Source: Bacillota bacterium (GTDB lineage Bacteria > Bacillota > Clostridia > Clostridiales > Clostridiaceae). From it: a stretch of 17,174 nt of DNA. The stretch spans positions 1 to 17,174 of the forward strand of contig JAUZPH010000021.1 in NCBI GenBank assembly GCA_030706065.1. Direction: 5' to 3'. The notes under the pieces were generated by a model. It made no database searches. It was not told the origin of the DNA and saw only the letters and a list, made by a program, of their open reading frames with translations. Shown here piece by piece: positions 6,383 to 13,242 of the stretch (within the stretch, counting starts at the first letter, position 1; every line of letters starts with the position of its first letter). A program made the position numbers and the translations under genes.

Positions 6383-7150
6383 TTAAATAAATTTTTTCAC
6401 CAGTACCTTCAACCTTCCACTGCCGCTGTTTCCCACAACTTCACCAACTTTAAACTTCCCGAAGCCTCGTATAGTAACGGTAGAAGAAGTGACAATCACA
6501 TAATCCTTTTCTTTGATTTCATTGTAATTGATCAGCACCTTGCCGGCTTTAATCAAATCCACACTTTTACTTCTGGACAATCCACTGATGGAACTCACTA
6601 AACAATCTGCTCTCATAGAAGTTGTGACTATAACCTTTTCCTCGAAACCCGGAGAAGGTATAATGTCATATTCATTTACTTCAATCACTTCGCATGGGCA
6701 ATGACCAATAGTGCTCAGATTATCCTCGATATATAAGGCTATATCCTCACAAACGGCACAATAGCACTTATTTCCGTTCACAATAAGATCGCCGAATTTC
6801 TCCCGCTTTACTCCCAGTGACATTACTGCACCAAGATAGTCCTTGTGCTTCAGTTCATGAAACTTTGATTTGTTCTGTATACAAAGTACCTTCATTGGCT
6901 GATATGTATAATCCTCAACATTAAATATAATCATACGTCTTTCAGCTTCTTCAAAAAAGCCATCACACAATATATTAATATTTGAATCGGGACTAAGTAC
7001 CAAGACCTTGCTCCAAATTGCCGGTGTGTAAAACTCATTTGTATGGACAGTCTTTCCGGACTTTTCTGCAATGGATAACCTGTCATACAATCTTAAAACT
7101 GCCGCCTCATCCTCATTAGTCATAAACTTTATAAAATCTTCCTTTTTCAT
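6383..7150 (-). CDS. ylmH: YlmH-type S4-domain RNA-binding protein
   Basis: This is a 255-residue protein of the YlmH family. It has an N-terminal YlmH domain (EDFIKFMTNEDEAAVLRLYDR, then HKDYLGAVMSLGVKREKFGD near residues 100-120). A C-terminal S4 RNA-binding domain follows (about residues 178-245, with RADCLVSSISGLSRSKSVDLI and GKVLINYNE). Family members bind ribosomal RNA and have been linked to rescue of stalled large subunits; that role is family knowledge, not visible here. The ATG at 7150 overlaps the yggT stop as TGATG, which indicates coupled translation. The GTG just before it is a less likely start. It sits between yggT and divIVA as in other Firmicutes. Confidence 0.93.
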   Translation of the reverse strand: MKKEDFIKFMTNEDEAAVLRLYDRLSIAEKSGKTVHTNEFYTPAIWSKVLVLSPDSNINILCDGFFEEAERRMIIFNVEDYTYQPMKVLCIQNKSKFHELKHKDYLGAVMSLGVKREKFGDLIVNGNKCYCAVCEDIALYIEDNLSTIGHCPCEVIEVNEYDIIPSPGFEEKVIVTTSMRADCLVSSISGLSRSKSVDLIKAGKVLINYNEIKEKDYVIVTSSTVTIRGFGKFKVGEVVGNSGSGRLKVLVKKFI

Positions 7151-7410
7151 CACAACATCCGGTTGATAATAAAACTTTTAAGAAGGTCCAATAAAATTAA
7201 TGTTATGAAAGGTGAGAAATCAAGCGACAGGTCCGGTGATAACTTTTCCTGAAGCTTTCTTCCAGGAGTAAGAAGCGGTTCGGTAAGACTTCTTATTATC
7301 CGTACAAAATCGTTGTTGTTATATGGCATTACCCAGGAAATAACTACCTCGGCTAGAATCAACAACTCTATAATTCGGAAAATCATATTTATAAAAACTG
7401 CAGTAGTTAT
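7150..7410 (-). CDS. yggT: YggT-family small membrane protein (YlmG-like); start uncertain, possibly AUA
   Basis: This is a small integral membrane protein with two hydrophobic helices. It carries the family features LLILAEVVISW in the first helix, then LTEPLLTPGRKL, DFSPFITLILLDLL and a C-terminal hydrophobic helix. Its role in division is presumed from the conserved sepF-yggT-ylmH-divIVA order. The start is odd. The only ribosome binding site (AAGGAGG, 7419-7425, overlapping the sepF stop) lies 32 bases upstream of the first ATG (7386). It is 8 bases upstream of an in-frame ATA at 7408-7410. The extended N-terminus (MTTAVFINMIFRIIELL) would restore a full first membrane helix. If ATG is used, the gene is 7150-7386 and 78 residues. 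Confidence 0.75.
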   Translation of the reverse strand: MTTAVFINMIFRIIELLILAEVVISWVMPYNNNDFVRIIRSLTEPLLTPGRKLQEKLSPDLSLDFSPFITLILLDLLKSFIINRML

Positions 7411-7424
7411 TGTAAACGCCTCCT

Positions 7425-7880
7425 TTATTTAGACCAACCAAAAAGCCCCCTGCTGGTTAGTTCGTTTTTAAGTTCGCTGGAGACCTCCACATTTGATGGT
7501 GAAAGAATGTATACACCCTTCTCAATTTCCTGCAATTCGCCACCTAGAGCATAACTGGCCCCTCCCATAAAATCCAAAAGGCGCTGAGCTATTTTAGGAT
7601 CCAAACCGGTAGTATTAACCACAACAATCTTCCTGTTTTTCAGGTCATCGCATATGTCTGTAGCATCTTCGAATATTGTTGGTTTAATAATAACAACCTT
7701 TGCTGAAGCAGCGGTATGGATATTCACTACCTTATTCTGTTTTTTGTTTGAAGATACAGGAGGATTTACCTCAACCTGCTCTTCCTGCAGCCCTGCTTCT
7801 GCCTCCATCTCTTCACTATCGTCATACTCGTCTTCCAAGCCTAAAAATCCCATTAACTTATTTAATCCTTTACTACCCAT
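7425..7880 (-). CDS. sepF: SepF, FtsZ-binding division protein
   Basis: SepF anchors FtsZ to the membrane and shapes the septum in Gram-positive bacteria that use it beside or instead of FtsA. The N-terminus MGSKGLNKLMGFLGLED is the membrane-binding amphipathic helix. An acidic, low-complexity linker follows (about residues 16-48). The SepF domain (about 58-148) contains AKVVIIKPTIFEDATDICDDL, KIVVVNTTGLDPKIAQRLLDF and GGASYALGGELQEIEKGVYILSPSNVEV. The length of 151 residues is normal. The ATG has a strong AGGAGG site. It lies between the yggS-type gene and yggT. Confidence 0.96.
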   Translation of the reverse strand: MGSKGLNKLMGFLGLEDEYDDSEEMEAEAGLQEEQVEVNPPVSSNKKQNKVVNIHTAASAKVVIIKPTIFEDATDICDDLKNRKIVVVNTTGLDPKIAQRLLDFMGGASYALGGELQEIEKGVYILSPSNVEVSSELKNELTSRGLFGWSK

Positions 7881-7891
7881 TTTTTGTCCTC

Positions 7892-8560
7892 CTATAAATT
7901 ATTATTATTTATTCTTTTGCCGAATATTCCCTCACCAATTCTGACCATATTCGAGCCTTCTTTAATTGCTTCCCCGAAGTCTCCACTCATCCCCATGGAC
8001 AAATACTCCATTGAAAGATTATTAATCTTTTTGAGTTTAAATCCCTCAAAGACTTCCTTCATGTTTCTAAAATACTGTCTATTCCTGGCCTCTTCACCTT
8101 TTGGTATAATAGCCATTAGGCCATGGACCTTGACGAATCGGCACAGTTCCACTTCTTTTATGAGTTCTTCCAGTTCTTCAATCAATATACCGGATTTACT
8201 TTCTTCCCTTCCTATGTTTATCTGGATCAAAATCCTGGCACATTGATTTATTTTCTCGTATTGGCTCTCAATTTCCTTGAGCAGCCTAATACTGTCTACC
8301 GAGTGAATAAGAAAAACCTTGCCAGCAATATACTTCACTTTGTTTCTCTGAAGATGTCCGATTATATGCCACCGTACATCCTGATGGAAACTGTCATACT
8401 TTGCTTCAAACTCTTGAACCTTATTCTCACCAAAATCACGTAACCCTAGATTGTAGGCAATTTCCATTTCTTCAAGTGTCCTTGTTTTGCTGACAGCAAT
8501 AATCCTAACCCCTTCCGGTACATTTTGTTTTAATAATTGTATATTTTTCTCTATATCCAA
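7892..8560 (-). CDS. yggS: YggS/PLPBP-family pyridoxal-phosphate homeostasis protein
   Basis: This is a 222-residue PLP-binding protein of the YggS/YlmE family, which affects vitamin B6 and amino-acid balance and has no known catalytic activity. The PLP lysine is Lys25 in IIAVSKTR. Other landmarks are GLRDFGENKVQEFEAKY, WHIIGHLQRNKVKYI, IHSVDSIRLL, LIQINIGREESKSGI, LSMGMSGDFGEAIKEGSNMVRIG and the terminal IFGKR. The start codon is TTG at 8560, preceded by AGAGGGG at 8 bases; no in-frame ATG lies nearby. It sits 11 bases upstream of sepF, as in many Firmicutes. Confidence 0.95.
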   Translation of the reverse strand: MDIEKNIQLLKQNVPEGVRIIAVSKTRTLEEMEIAYNLGLRDFGENKVQEFEAKYDSFHQDVRWHIIGHLQRNKVKYIAGKVFLIHSVDSIRLLKEIESQYEKINQCARILIQINIGREESKSGILIEELEELIKEVELCRFVKVHGLMAIIPKGEEARNRQYFRNMKEVFEGFKLKKINNLSMEYLSMGMSGDFGEAIKEGSNMVRIGEGIFGKRINNNNL

Positions 8561-8583
8561 CTATATCGCCCCTCTAGAATCTT

Positions 8584-8632
8584 AGGAAAATGTCATTTGT
8601 TAATACTATTCTTCAAAGGAGGCCATTTTCCT
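8584..8632. repeat. 9-bp inverted repeat between the second DUF881 gene and yggS
   Basis: AGGAAAATG (8584-8592) and CATTTTCCT (8624-8632) are perfect complements across 31 bases. On the transcript strand the loop contains CCTCCTTT, an anti-Shine-Dalgarno-like octamer. No T tract follows immediately, so it is not a standard terminator. It lies 24 bases upstream of the yggS start. Confidence 0.5.
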
Positions 8633-8651
8633 GCAAAATCGAATAAAAAAA

Positions 8652-9389
8652 TTAATTATTTTTAACTTCTTTCATAAATTGTGTTTTAGGACTGCCTATA
8701 TAGGCAGGAATTATTACACTCTCTTTCTCATCATAATTTATAGAGATTCCTCTGTATTTCAGGAAGGTAAGGTACCCTTCATCCGAATTTAAATATTTAC
8801 CAATATTATTACTATTCCCTATGAAGCTTATATAAAACGGAGCTCCGATATTAACCTTATTTATTCTTAAAAACGGACCCCAACAATAAATTTCCGTAAT
8901 CGACATTATCCTCTGTCCATTGATGGACAAAGCTTCGGCACCTGTTGCTCTAAGATCATTGACTAATTTCAGCACATCAGTATTGTGGACTATTCTTGAC
9001 CATTGAAGTATATCATCATCTTCAACAGTACCACTAAAGTTGGTACTTGCATCATTCAATGTTATTACAGCCCCCTTACCCTTAACTTCATCAAGTCCAA
9101 GCAACCTTCTGTTTTGCGACAATTCCGATTTCATGTTATCTATTATCTTTTCCTGAGATGGATTCGAGGCATTATACTGGGCCAATTCACTGATTTCTTT
9201 TTTGTATTGGTTTTCCAGGAGGGTTATGTCATTATAGAGTTTACTTCTCTCAATTAAAGCCACCTGATACTGTGTTGTATTTAAAACCTTGGCCTGTGAA
9301 GGCAGGCCAAAACTCAAGTTCATTGCTACCATTATACCGACTATCATACTTCCTAAAAAAACGAAAATCTTCATTTCGTTTAATTTCAT
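8652..9389 (-). CDS. DUF881 (YlxW-like) membrane-anchored protein, second copy
   Basis: This 245-residue protein has a short cytoplasmic start (MKLNEMKI), one membrane helix or signal anchor (about residues 8-27) and a coiled coil (about 45-90). The extracytoplasmic DUF881 domain carries the family landmarks SELSQNRRLLGLDEVKGKGA, LVNDLRATGAEALSINGQRI and PFYISFIGN. It is paralogous to the other DUF881 gene two genes upstream, and the two flank the small basic protein gene. A division- or sporulation-related role is inferred from location only. The start is well supported by TGAGGAG. Confidence 0.9.
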   Translation of the reverse strand: MKLNEMKIFVFLGSMIVGIMVAMNLSFGLPSQAKVLNTTQYQVALIERSKLYNDITLLENQYKKEISELAQYNASNPSQEKIIDNMKSELSQNRRLLGLDEVKGKGAVITLNDASTNFSGTVEDDDILQWSRIVHNTDVLKLVNDLRATGAEALSINGQRIMSITEIYCWGPFLRINKVNIGAPFYISFIGNSNNIGKYLNSDEGYLTFLKYRGISINYDEKESVIIPAYIGSPKTQFMKEVKNN

Positions 9390-9400
9390 CTAATCACTCC

Positions 9401-9739
9401 TCAACGTGATCTTGCTTTTTCAATAAGTAATCTCCTGATTATTGCAAAGTTATCAAATATCCTTCCGCCAAATACTATTACCGCTGCTATATATATCGGA
9501 ATTCCCAACTTGTCGCCAAGATATGCAAGGCCTGCTGCCAGAGCAGCATTTCCAAAAAAACCGGAAATGAATATATCCGCCTGAAAATTCTTGGATAAAT
9601 TAGCCCTAATAGCTCCGAAAACAGAATCAAGACACGCCAAAATTGCTACAGAAATATAAGGGGAAAATTTCTCCGGGATGCTGACATCCCATACCATACC
9701 GACAATTATACCAATAAGCAAACCTAAAATTGCTATCAT
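9401..9739 (-). CDS. sbp: Small basic protein Sbp (DUF1290, YlxX-like)
   Basis: This is a 112-residue, highly hydrophobic protein with about four membrane segments. Its landmarks are MIAILGLLIGIIVGMVWDVSIP, the central YISVAILACLDSVFGAIRA and FISGFFGNAALAAGLAYLGDKLGI. It ends in a basic tail (RRLLIEKARSR), the feature that gave the family its name. The gene lies downstream of divIB in Bacillus also. Its function is unknown. It is sandwiched between two DUF881 genes with 11-12 base gaps, so the three are surely cotranscribed. Confidence 0.93.
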   Translation of the reverse strand: MIAILGLLIGIIVGMVWDVSIPEKFSPYISVAILACLDSVFGAIRANLSKNFQADIFISGFFGNAALAAGLAYLGDKLGIPIYIAAVIVFGGRIFDNFAIIRRLLIEKARSR

Positions 9740-9751
9740 AAACCCACCTCA

Positions 9752-10474
9752 TCAATCTTTACTTGGCTGAAGGTAATCCGATTTGTATACCTTGTTAAAC
9801 TTAGGTATCTTTATGGAATCTGAAGTTTCATAAGTAATATCGTAAAATGCCAGTCTGCCTGTAGAAAGAGTACCTCTGAAGTCCAAAGTACTGGTTAAAT
9901 TAACTTTATCACCTATAGCTTTAATTGTTATCCTTTCCTGCGGCGATACTCTCTCTTCATTTATCAGAATAACATTATCACCGTTTGATATTCTCATCCC
10001 AGTCTGATTTGTAATTCTATTGTCATTTATAGAAACTGCTTCGGCACCGCCAAAATTCAGTTCATTTACTAAATAAGCCAGCTCAGCCTCAGTCAATACC
10101 TGTGATGAACCGGTAGGAGAAAAAATGTTGTTCTTTGGAGTAATATAGATTATAACCCCGGAGCCTTGTACATCTGTTAAGCCAAGGAGCATTCTCGAAT
10201 TATCCAGCTGATTCTTCAATTCTTTACTTATATCGTTTGTATTGGTTGCTGCATCTTCATACTTTTTGATTTGATCAGCCAATTCATTATTCTTCTTTTG
10301 AAGCTCATCTTTAGCTTTATTGAGTTGTTCTATTTCAGCTGTTATCTCAGTGTTGTCCTTTCCCGCAACCAAGTTCTTGTCTTCTTTGTTTAGAAGTTGA
10401 AACTGGTATGTCAGCATAAAACCCAGGAAAGCACAAACTGCAGCAACAGTAAGCTGAGAAAAATGTTTTTTCAT
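9752..10474 (-). CDS. DUF881 (YlxW-like) membrane-anchored protein, first copy
   Basis: This is a 240-residue protein with a signal anchor (about residues 7-26) and a charged coiled coil (about 40-95, EIEQLNKAKDELQKKNNELA). A DUF881 domain follows, with LKNQLDNSRMLLGLTDVQGS, AYLVNELNFGGAEAVSINDN, RITNQTGMR and a C-terminal strand-rich part. The bulk should lie outside the membrane. It follows ftsQ by 11 bases, the place of ylxW after divIB in Bacillus. The ATG is preceded by AGGAGGAG. No enzyme motif is visible and the function is unknown. Confidence 0.9.
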   Translation of the reverse strand: MKKHFSQLTVAAVCAFLGFMLTYQFQLLNKEDKNLVAGKDNTEITAEIEQLNKAKDELQKKNNELADQIKKYEDAATNTNDISKELKNQLDNSRMLLGLTDVQGSGVIIYITPKNNIFSPTGSSQVLTEAELAYLVNELNFGGAEAVSINDNRITNQTGMRISNGDNVILINEERVSPQERITIKAIGDKVNLTSTLDFRGTLSTGRLAFYDITYETSDSIKIPKFNKVYKSDYLQPSKD

Positions 10475-10485
10475 GCCTGCTCCTC

Positions 10486-11250
10486 CTATTTTTGAACTGA
10501 TATCACCGGAACGCCATTGTAGCTGACATCTATATACCCGCTGGCATCTGTCAAATTTTGTTGGGATATTATATTAATTGCCTTATTCAGCTTGTTCTGC
10601 ATATCATCAATATTTCCTACCTTGACAGTAATATTGTTGAAACAAACCTTAATATCCATATTATCTGAAATATCCAAGGAAGTAATCTTCTCTTTAGTCT
10701 TATCTCGGCTTATCATATCGTCAAACACCTCAAACTCCCGAAGTTTCTTCTGATCATCAGTAATTCTCTTTCCGAAGGAGATGTTATCAGTTTTCAAACC
10801 TAGAACCTGAACTGTGCTGCTTTGGTCAACGGCAGTAATCCTGTCAAGGACATATCCTTCTGCGTCAAGAAGAATATAGTCTTTGTCCTCAGCCATATGA
10901 AAACGAGGTATCCTTTCCTTAATATCCAAAACAACCGTTGAAGGCAGTTGTCTTTTAATACTAACCTCTGATATATACGAATTAGAAAGCACTTTGTTCT
11001 TAATATCCTTCTTATTCAAATAGAAAATATTCTTGCCCGGGTTTATACCGGACAATTTAATAATATCTTCTTTAGCCACAATCTTATTGTCTAAAACTTC
11101 AACCCTGGCAATGTTAAAATAAGAAAGTTTCAGGCAAAGTATAACCGACACAATAATAAACAGTGCTGCCAGAAGAGATATCTTCCTTCGCCGCCTCTTC
11201 TTCTTTCTCATCCTGATTAGCTCATTGGCATTTCTCTTTTCATCCCCCAT
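10486..11250 (-). CDS. ftsQ: FtsQ/DivIB cell-division protein
   Basis: This bitopic divisome protein connects with FtsL/FtsB-type partners. The 254-residue sequence has a strongly basic cytoplasmic segment (RMRKKKRRRRK, about residues 13-23), one membrane helix (about 24-45) and a POTRA domain starting at NIARVEVLDNKIVAKEDIIK. The FtsQ-type region IKRQLPSTVVLDIKERIP and a long beta-rich C-terminal part follow. The ATG at 11250 is preceded by AGGTAGGGG. It heads the downstream division cluster. The upstream gap is long and full of palindromes, one of which ends 33 bases before the start. Confidence 0.92.
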   Translation of the reverse strand: MGDEKRNANELIRMRKKKRRRRKISLLAALFIIVSVILCLKLSYFNIARVEVLDNKIVAKEDIIKLSGINPGKNIFYLNKKDIKNKVLSNSYISEVSIKRQLPSTVVLDIKERIPRFHMAEDKDYILLDAEGYVLDRITAVDQSSTVQVLGLKTDNISFGKRITDDQKKLREFEVFDDMISRDKTKEKITSLDISDNMDIKVCFNNITVKVGNIDDMQNKLNKAINIISQQNLTDASGYIDVSYNGVPVISVQK

Positions 11251-11283
11251 ACAATAATACCCCTACCTAAATATCTTTTTTCT

Positions 11284-11434
11284 ATAGGAGGATGTGAAAA
11301 ATATAGCCATTCTTTTTCGCGGGCCGCTTGTGGCTTACCACACGCGACGTAACAATTAATAATTGTTACGTACCCCAGAGGAATACCCAAGGGGTAGCGA
11401 AACCTATAGAATGGCTTTTTTCACAGCCTCCTAT
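11284..11434. repeat. 151-bp multi-branched palindrome upstream of ftsQ
   Basis: The outer arms are ATAGGAGG-AT-GTGAAAAA-TATA-GCCATTCT (11284-11313) and AGAATGGC-TTTTTTCAC-AG-CCTCCTAT (11408-11434). They pair in three blocks, with the AT/AG and TATA stretches left unpaired. Inside, TTTCGC (11315-11320) pairs with GCGAAA (11397-11402). This encloses three hairpins: TGTGG-CTTA-CCACA (11329-11342), ACGTAACAATT-AAT-AATTGTTACGT (11347-11371) and TACCCC/GGGGTA (11371-11396). It could be an RNA leader element for ftsQ or a small non-autonomous insertion. I do not recognise the family. Confidence 0.75.
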
Positions 11435-11467
11435 CTAGAACCCGTTAAAAGTCTCACATTGTGCCGA

Positions 11468-11551
11468 GCAAGATATCCAATCTTCACGAATTTTTTGCCA
11501 GATGTAAAATTTCTTCAAAACTTTAAAGTTAATTTGTTGAAATTTTACATC
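11468..11551 (+). repeat. Rearranged module related to the 186-bp repeat
   Basis: A hairpin closed by GCAA/TTGC contains ATATCCAATCTTCACG, the loop sequence of the full copies. It is followed by a 13-bp stem GATGTAAAATTTC (11501-11513) / GAAATTTTACATC (11539-11551), identical to the inner stem of copy 2 except for its outermost base pair. In the full copies the hairpin lies inside this stem; here it lies beside it, and the stem instead encloses AACTTTAAAGTT. Confidence 0.7.
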
Positions 11552-11606
11552 CCTAACAGAATGTAATAGACTGTTGGGGTTCTTTATCTCCTTAATCCAT
11601 GATTTT

Positions 11607-11635
11607 ATAATACCACTTAATTTAATTAATTTCAT
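11607..11635 (-). promoter_or_regulatory. Candidate extended -10 promoter for the ftsQ-divIVA cluster
   Basis: On the minus strand ATGAAA (11630-11635), a 17-base spacer and TATTAT (11607-11612) are seen, with TGG directly before the -10 box (extended -10 pattern). Transcription from here would give ftsQ an unusually long, highly structured leader of about 350 bases. The surrounding AT-richness lowers confidence. Confidence 0.4.
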
Positions 11636-11692
11636 TAAATTTTTTATTCAAAACCATTATAGATACAGAAATTTATTTTTAATTTGTCGCTT

Positions 11693-11755
11693 GGAAAAAT
11701 CGGTGAAAATTCGATATTTTCTCAGTCGAATACTCAAGGCCTAAATTTCCGCATC
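11693..11755 (-). repeat. 63-bp half copy of the 186-bp repeat
   Basis: It aligns without gaps to 11922-11984 of copy 2, with 9 mismatches out of 63 by hand count. It ends in the same terminal sequence TAAATTTCCGCATC (11742-11755). The central double-stem and the other end are missing. It lies in the same orientation as copy 2, 43 bases away. Confidence 0.75.
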
Positions 11756-11798
11756 TTTTAACATTCCATTTTCTTTGGATTCAAAAGGCCGGCATATA

Positions 11799-11984
11799 GA
11801 TGCGGAAATTTATATCTGAATTTATCGCCTAGGATGTAAAATTTCTTTTAAAAAGTCAGCAATAAAAATCCGTGAAGATTGGATATTTTATTGCTGAAAA
11901 ATATGATGAAATTTTACATCCGGAAAAATCGGTGAAGATTCCATACTTTCTCAGGCGAAAACTAAAGGTTTAAATTTCCGTATC
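11799..11984 (-). repeat. 186-bp structured intergenic repeat, copy 2
   Basis: This is an inverted copy of the element at 5571-5756, of identical length. Its ends are GATGCGGAAATTTA (11799-11812) and TAAATTTCCGTATC (11971-11984). The inner stems are GGATGTAAAATTTC / GAAATTTTACATCC and TCAGCAATAAAA / TTTTATTGCTGA. Compared with copy 1, three base pairs have changed on both sides while keeping complementarity. The flanks add a further inverted pair, GGCCGG (11787-11792) and CCGGCC (11992-11997). On the minus strand that pair, followed by TTTTG, may help end the ftsW transcript. Confidence 0.85.
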
Positions 11985-12003
11985 TGTACTACCGGCCAGG
12001 ACT

Positions 12004-13122
12004 TTATAATTTGATTTTATTACTGCTGCTTTGTCTGGAAATATTAAGCAAAACGCCCATAGCAGCCAGATTTATTACCAGTGATGACCCTCCATAACTG
12101 ATAAAAGGTAGTGGTACACCGGTTACCGGCATAGAGCCAGTAACAACGGCAATATTAATTATTGCCTGAACTGCAATAATGGATGTTATTCCGGTGGCAA
12201 GCAATGTTCCATATGTATCCTTGGCATTTATGGCCGTTCTAATTCCTCTCCATACGAATATCACAAAAAGCATAATCAGGAAAATACAGCCTATCAAACC
12301 AAGCTCTTCCCCTATAATGGCGAAAATAAAGTCATTATGGGGTTCAGGCATATAATAGCACTTCTGTCTCGATTGTCCCAGTCCCAGCCCCCAGATTCCG
12401 CCGGACCCCAGCGCCAGCAGGGATTGTATCAATTGATAGCCGTCGCCGGAGGCGTCCTTCCATGGGTCAAGGAAACTCAGCAATCGTGCTCTTCTGTAAT
12501 CTGCAGAGAATATCAGAAATATTCCGGCAAGGAGTCCTATTGGGGTAACTATCCCAAATGTATGCCAGGCCCTTGCTCCTGCAACAAACAGTAGTATAAA
12601 AGTAACTATCATTATTACTGAGCAGATACTTAAATTTTTCTCAGCCAAAACAAGTCCTGCGTAGAACCCGGAAATCAAAAGATATGGTGCAACCCCGTAG
12701 ATAAAGGATTTTATTTTTTCTCCTTTATAATCCATACTTTTCGCAAGATAGAGTACTACCACATACTTTGCAATCTCAGAGGGCTGTAAATTTGCAAATC
12801 CAAGCGGTATCCATCTTCTGGCACCATTTATTGCAGGAAAGGCAAATACCGCCAACAGTAAAGGAATTGTCGCAATCATAGCTATTCCAGTTATTCTTTT
12901 CAATTTATGATAATCGATACCCATCAAAACAATCATAACTATTATGCCTATTACGGCCCACATAAGCTGTCTTTTAAGAAAGTACATATCATCCCCGTAT
13001 TTTATCCCCGAAGTCCAGGCACTGGCACTGTATATCATAATTATTCCAATGGAAAGAAGAAGCATAATGGTTGAAAACATTATAAAATCTGCTTCTCCGC
13101 CTCTGCCCTTGGCACTTTTCAT
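12004..13122 (-). CDS. ftsW: SEDS-family peptidoglycan polymerase (FtsW/SpoVE)
   Basis: This is a glycosyltransferase of the SEDS family that polymerises lipid II for septal or spore-cortex wall. The 372 residues form about ten membrane helices. Landmarks are IMIYSASAW in the first helix, NGARRWIPLGFANLQPSEIAK (about residues 99-119), SFLDPWKDASGDGYQLIQSL, the YYMPEPHNDFIFAIIGEELG segment with the likely catalytic Asp264, and the C-terminal GVPLPFISYGGSS. The start at 13122 has the site GGGAGG. Clostridial homologues are called FtsW or SpoVE; sequence alone does not decide which. It follows mraY by 120 bases and is the last gene of the wall-precursor group. Confidence 0.93.
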   Translation of the reverse strand: MKSAKGRGGEADFIMFSTIMLLLSIGIIMIYSASAWTSGIKYGDDMYFLKRQLMWAVIGIIVMIVLMGIDYHKLKRITGIAMIATIPLLLAVFAFPAINGARRWIPLGFANLQPSEIAKYVVVLYLAKSMDYKGEKIKSFIYGVAPYLLISGFYAGLVLAEKNLSICSVIMIVTFILLFVAGARAWHTFGIVTPIGLLAGIFLIFSADYRRARLLSFLDPWKDASGDGYQLIQSLLALGSGGIWGLGLGQSRQKCYYMPEPHNDFIFAIIGEELGLIGCIFLIMLFVIFVWRGIRTAINAKDTYGTLLATGITSIIAVQAIINIAVVTGSMPVTGVPLPFISYGGSSLVINLAAMGVLLNISRQSSSNKIKL

Positions 13123-13242
13123 ACATTATCCTCCCAATAATTGCTTATACAGAATTTGCATAACCTACGGACTCTCTTCACAGAAACACAGGAAATTTTT
13201 AGCTTTTTATGTGAAAATCGTTTTGTGAAATTATGCAGTCTT

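Larger units (their letters stand above)
11251..12003. other. 753-bp gene-free, palindrome-rich intergenic region between ftsW and ftsQ
   Basis: No credible gene lies here. Short open frames on both strands cross the palindromes and have no family features. In order from ftsQ it holds a 151-bp branched palindrome (11284-11434), a repeat-related module (11468-11551), a small hairpin (11551-11579) and a candidate promoter (11607-11635). Next come a half copy (11693-11755) and a full copy (11799-11984) of the 186-bp repeat, which nearly touches the ftsW stop codon. Confidence 0.8.

Noticed and set aside
11363..11635. Open reading frames of 66-67 codons on both strands (11363-11566 plus, 11435-11635 minus)
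   Set aside because: Both run through the palindromic repeats, lack a proper ribosome binding site and show no family features. They are by-products of the repeats.
13123..13242. Remnant of murD between mraY and ftsW
   Set aside because: Reading the 120 bp showed no Mur-ligase motif or degraded fragment.
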